A stretch of DNA of 8,210 bases from Firmicutes bacterium UBA3906 (GTDB lineage Bacteria; Bacillota; Clostridia; Caldicoprobacterales; DTU083): NCBI GenBank assembly GCA_002391555.1, contig DGFG01000090.1:1-8210 (forward strand), written 5' to 3'. Position 1 is the first letter of the stretch; every line of letters begins with the position of its first letter. The position numbers were made by a program, and so were the translations under genes. Shown here one piece after another: positions 7,001-8,210 of the stretch. The notes below the pieces were generated by a model. That model saw only the letters and a list, made by a program, of their open reading frames with translations. It was not told where the DNA came from and did not search any database.

Positions 7001-8165
7001 CCTAAGTACTGACCTTGCCTTCGCCAGCCTTAACAAGCATGGCGAGACTATCTGCGGCGATAGCGTGAGCGTTATCAGGCAAAATGATCAGTCTACTGTC
7101 CTGGTTTTAGCAGATGGCCTTGGTAGCGGCGTCAAGGCCTCTATCCTTTCTACCCTGACCTCCAAGATTATATCGACTATGATTTCCGAGGGCCTGGGTA
7201 TTGATGAATGTGTCTCCACAATGGCAGCTACCCTACCGGTATGCTCAGTTAGAAATCTTGCCTATTCAACCTTTTCCATTATCAGTATCAAGGCCAATAA
7301 CGAGGCTGAAATTATCCAGTATGATAGCCCCAAGCTTATCCTTTTAAGGGATGGCAAAAGTGTAGATTTTCCTACCACCCAGACAACCATAGAGGGTAAA
7401 ACAATCCACCACACCAGAGTCAGGATCAAAGAAAACGATTTCTTTATTTGCTTAAGTGATGGTGCCATCTATGCAGGTGTTGGTAACACCTATAACTTTG
7501 GCTGGCAAAGGGAGGATATCATAAGCTTTCTCTTGGCCCAGCAGACTCCTGACTCAACAGCCAAGTCTATCACTAGGCTATTGATTGATGAGTGTAATAG
7601 GCTCTATATGGAAAAGCCCGGTGATGATACAACAGTTTGCTGTATCCGGATACGCAGACGTGAGCCTGTTAACCTAATGATTGGACCTTCGGCTAACCGG
7701 GACGACATGGACAAGATGATGTCCCTCTTTTTTTCCAAGGAGGGCAAGCACATAGTCTGTGGGGGTACTACCTCCACCCTGGCTGCTGAATACCTAGGCA
7801 AACCCTTAAAGCCACAACTAGACTTTCCTGATCCTAAAATACCTCCTACAGCAAGCTTAGAGGGTGTAGACCTGGTTACCGAGGGTGTTATCACTATGAG
7901 CAGGGTCTTAAAGTATGCCCAGGAATACCTAGAGAGCCCTAACTGTTCTACAGACTGGTCCCTTGGCAGGGATGGTGCGTCAAAAGTCGCCCAGCTCCTT
8001 TTTGATGAGGCTACTGACATAAACTTTTTTGTAGGTCGCGCCATAAATCCAGCCCATCAAAACCCCGACCTACCCATAAACTTTAACATAAAGATGAGGC
8101 TAATTGAAAAGCTAGCAGAATGCCTAAAAGAGATGGGCAAAAGGATTAAGGTTTCTTATTTCTGA
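6993..8165 (+). CDS. SpoIIE/PP2C-type serine/threonine phosphatase, hydrogenase-associated
   Basis: A 390-residue soluble phosphatase. The PP2C metal-binding motifs are present: Asp23 in CGDSV, Asp41 in LADGLGSG, Asp156 in CLSDGAIY, and Asp211/Asp212 in PGDDTTV. These enzymes use two Mn or Mg ions to remove phosphate from serine or threonine. The PP2C domain covers about residues 5-220. The C-terminal part (about 225-390) contains CGGTTSTLAAEYLG and is not a domain I can name; it may bind the sensor or the target. The ATG overlaps the last codons of the hydrogenase gene by 8 bases, with AAAGGAG at 6976-6982, so translational coupling and a fixed ratio of the two proteins are likely. The inferred role is that the redox or H2 state read by the hydrogenase-PAS protein controls dephosphorylation of an unknown substrate. 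Confidence 0.9.
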   Translation: MNNLSTDLAFASLNKHGETICGDSVSVIRQNDQSTVLVLADGLGSGVKASILSTLTSKIISTMISEGLGIDECVSTMAATLPVCSVRNLAYSTFSIISIKANNEAEIIQYDSPKLILLRDGKSVDFPTTQTTIEGKTIHHTRVRIKENDFFICLSDGAIYAGVGNTYNFGWQREDIISFLLAQQTPDSTAKSITRLLIDECNRLYMEKPGDDTTVCCIRIRRREPVNLMIGPSANRDDMDKMMSLFFSKEGKHIVCGGTTSTLAAEYLGKPLKPQLDFPDPKIPPTASLEGVDLVTEGVITMSRVLKYAQEYLESPNCSTDWSLGRDGASKVAQLLFDEATDINFFVGRAINPAHQNPDLPINFNIKMRLIEKLAECLKEMGKRIKVSYF

Positions 8166-8190
8166 CTTACAAGGAGGGCAAGAACTTTAA

Positions 8191-8210
8191 ATGAGAAAAT
8201 TTGATACCAA
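8191..8210 (+). CDS. Start of the next operon gene (truncated by window edge)
   Basis: An ATG at 8191 opens a frame beginning MRKFDT that continues past the edge. AAGGAGGG at 8171-8178 precedes it with a rather long 12-base spacer, and the codon just before the ATG is an in-frame stop (TAA), so this is the first possible start. The gap after the phosphatase gene is 25 bases. Too little is visible to assign a function. From the context, another hydrogenase or Fe-S protein would be expected, but this is a guess. Confidence 0.5.

Overview
The window looks like chromosome from a fermentative anaerobic Firmicute (Clostridia/Tissierellia grade). The reasons are moderate G+C genes in AT-rich spacers, strong AGGAGG ribosome binding sites, a bifunctional AdhE with a Rex-type operator, and an oxygen-labile [FeFe]-hydrogenase with PAS and PP2C signalling partners. 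The species cannot be fixed from sequence alone. No mobile element, RNA gene or CRISPR array is seen.

Layout. Positions 1-167 (minus strand) hold the conserved core of an MgtC/SapB-family membrane protein whose N-terminal part is missing, probably a decayed gene. Positions 168-503 are non-coding apart from one strong hairpin and the promoter of a LysR-type regulator. That regulator runs 504-1436 on the plus strand; its real start is well inside the longest open frame. Positions 1437-1665 carry a weak terminator-like structure and then the promoter of the main operon, with a near-consensus Rex operator lying on the -10 element.

From 1666 to the right edge all genes are on the plus strand, with gaps of 15-25 bases or an overlap and no terminator between them, so they look like one operon. 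The order is adhE (aldehyde/alcohol dehydrogenase); an APH/choline-kinase-fold phosphotransferase; a small NuoE-like [2Fe-2S] ferredoxin; a PAS-containing [FeFe]-hydrogenase of the putative H2-sensing type (HydS-like, group C); a SpoIIE/PP2C-type phosphatase with an extra C-terminal region; and the first codons of a further gene.

Working model (inference). Rex blocks the operon when NADH/NAD+ is low and releases it when NADH builds up. AdhE then disposes of reductant as ethanol. The ferredoxin, hydrogenase-PAS protein and phosphatase would form a redox/H2-sensing relay that reports whether electrons can leave as H2. The kinase-like protein next to the phosphatase is a candidate opposing enzyme. 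The most interesting point is the physical joining of a sensory hydrogenase module to the competing ethanol pathway, with a kinase-fold protein placed between them.
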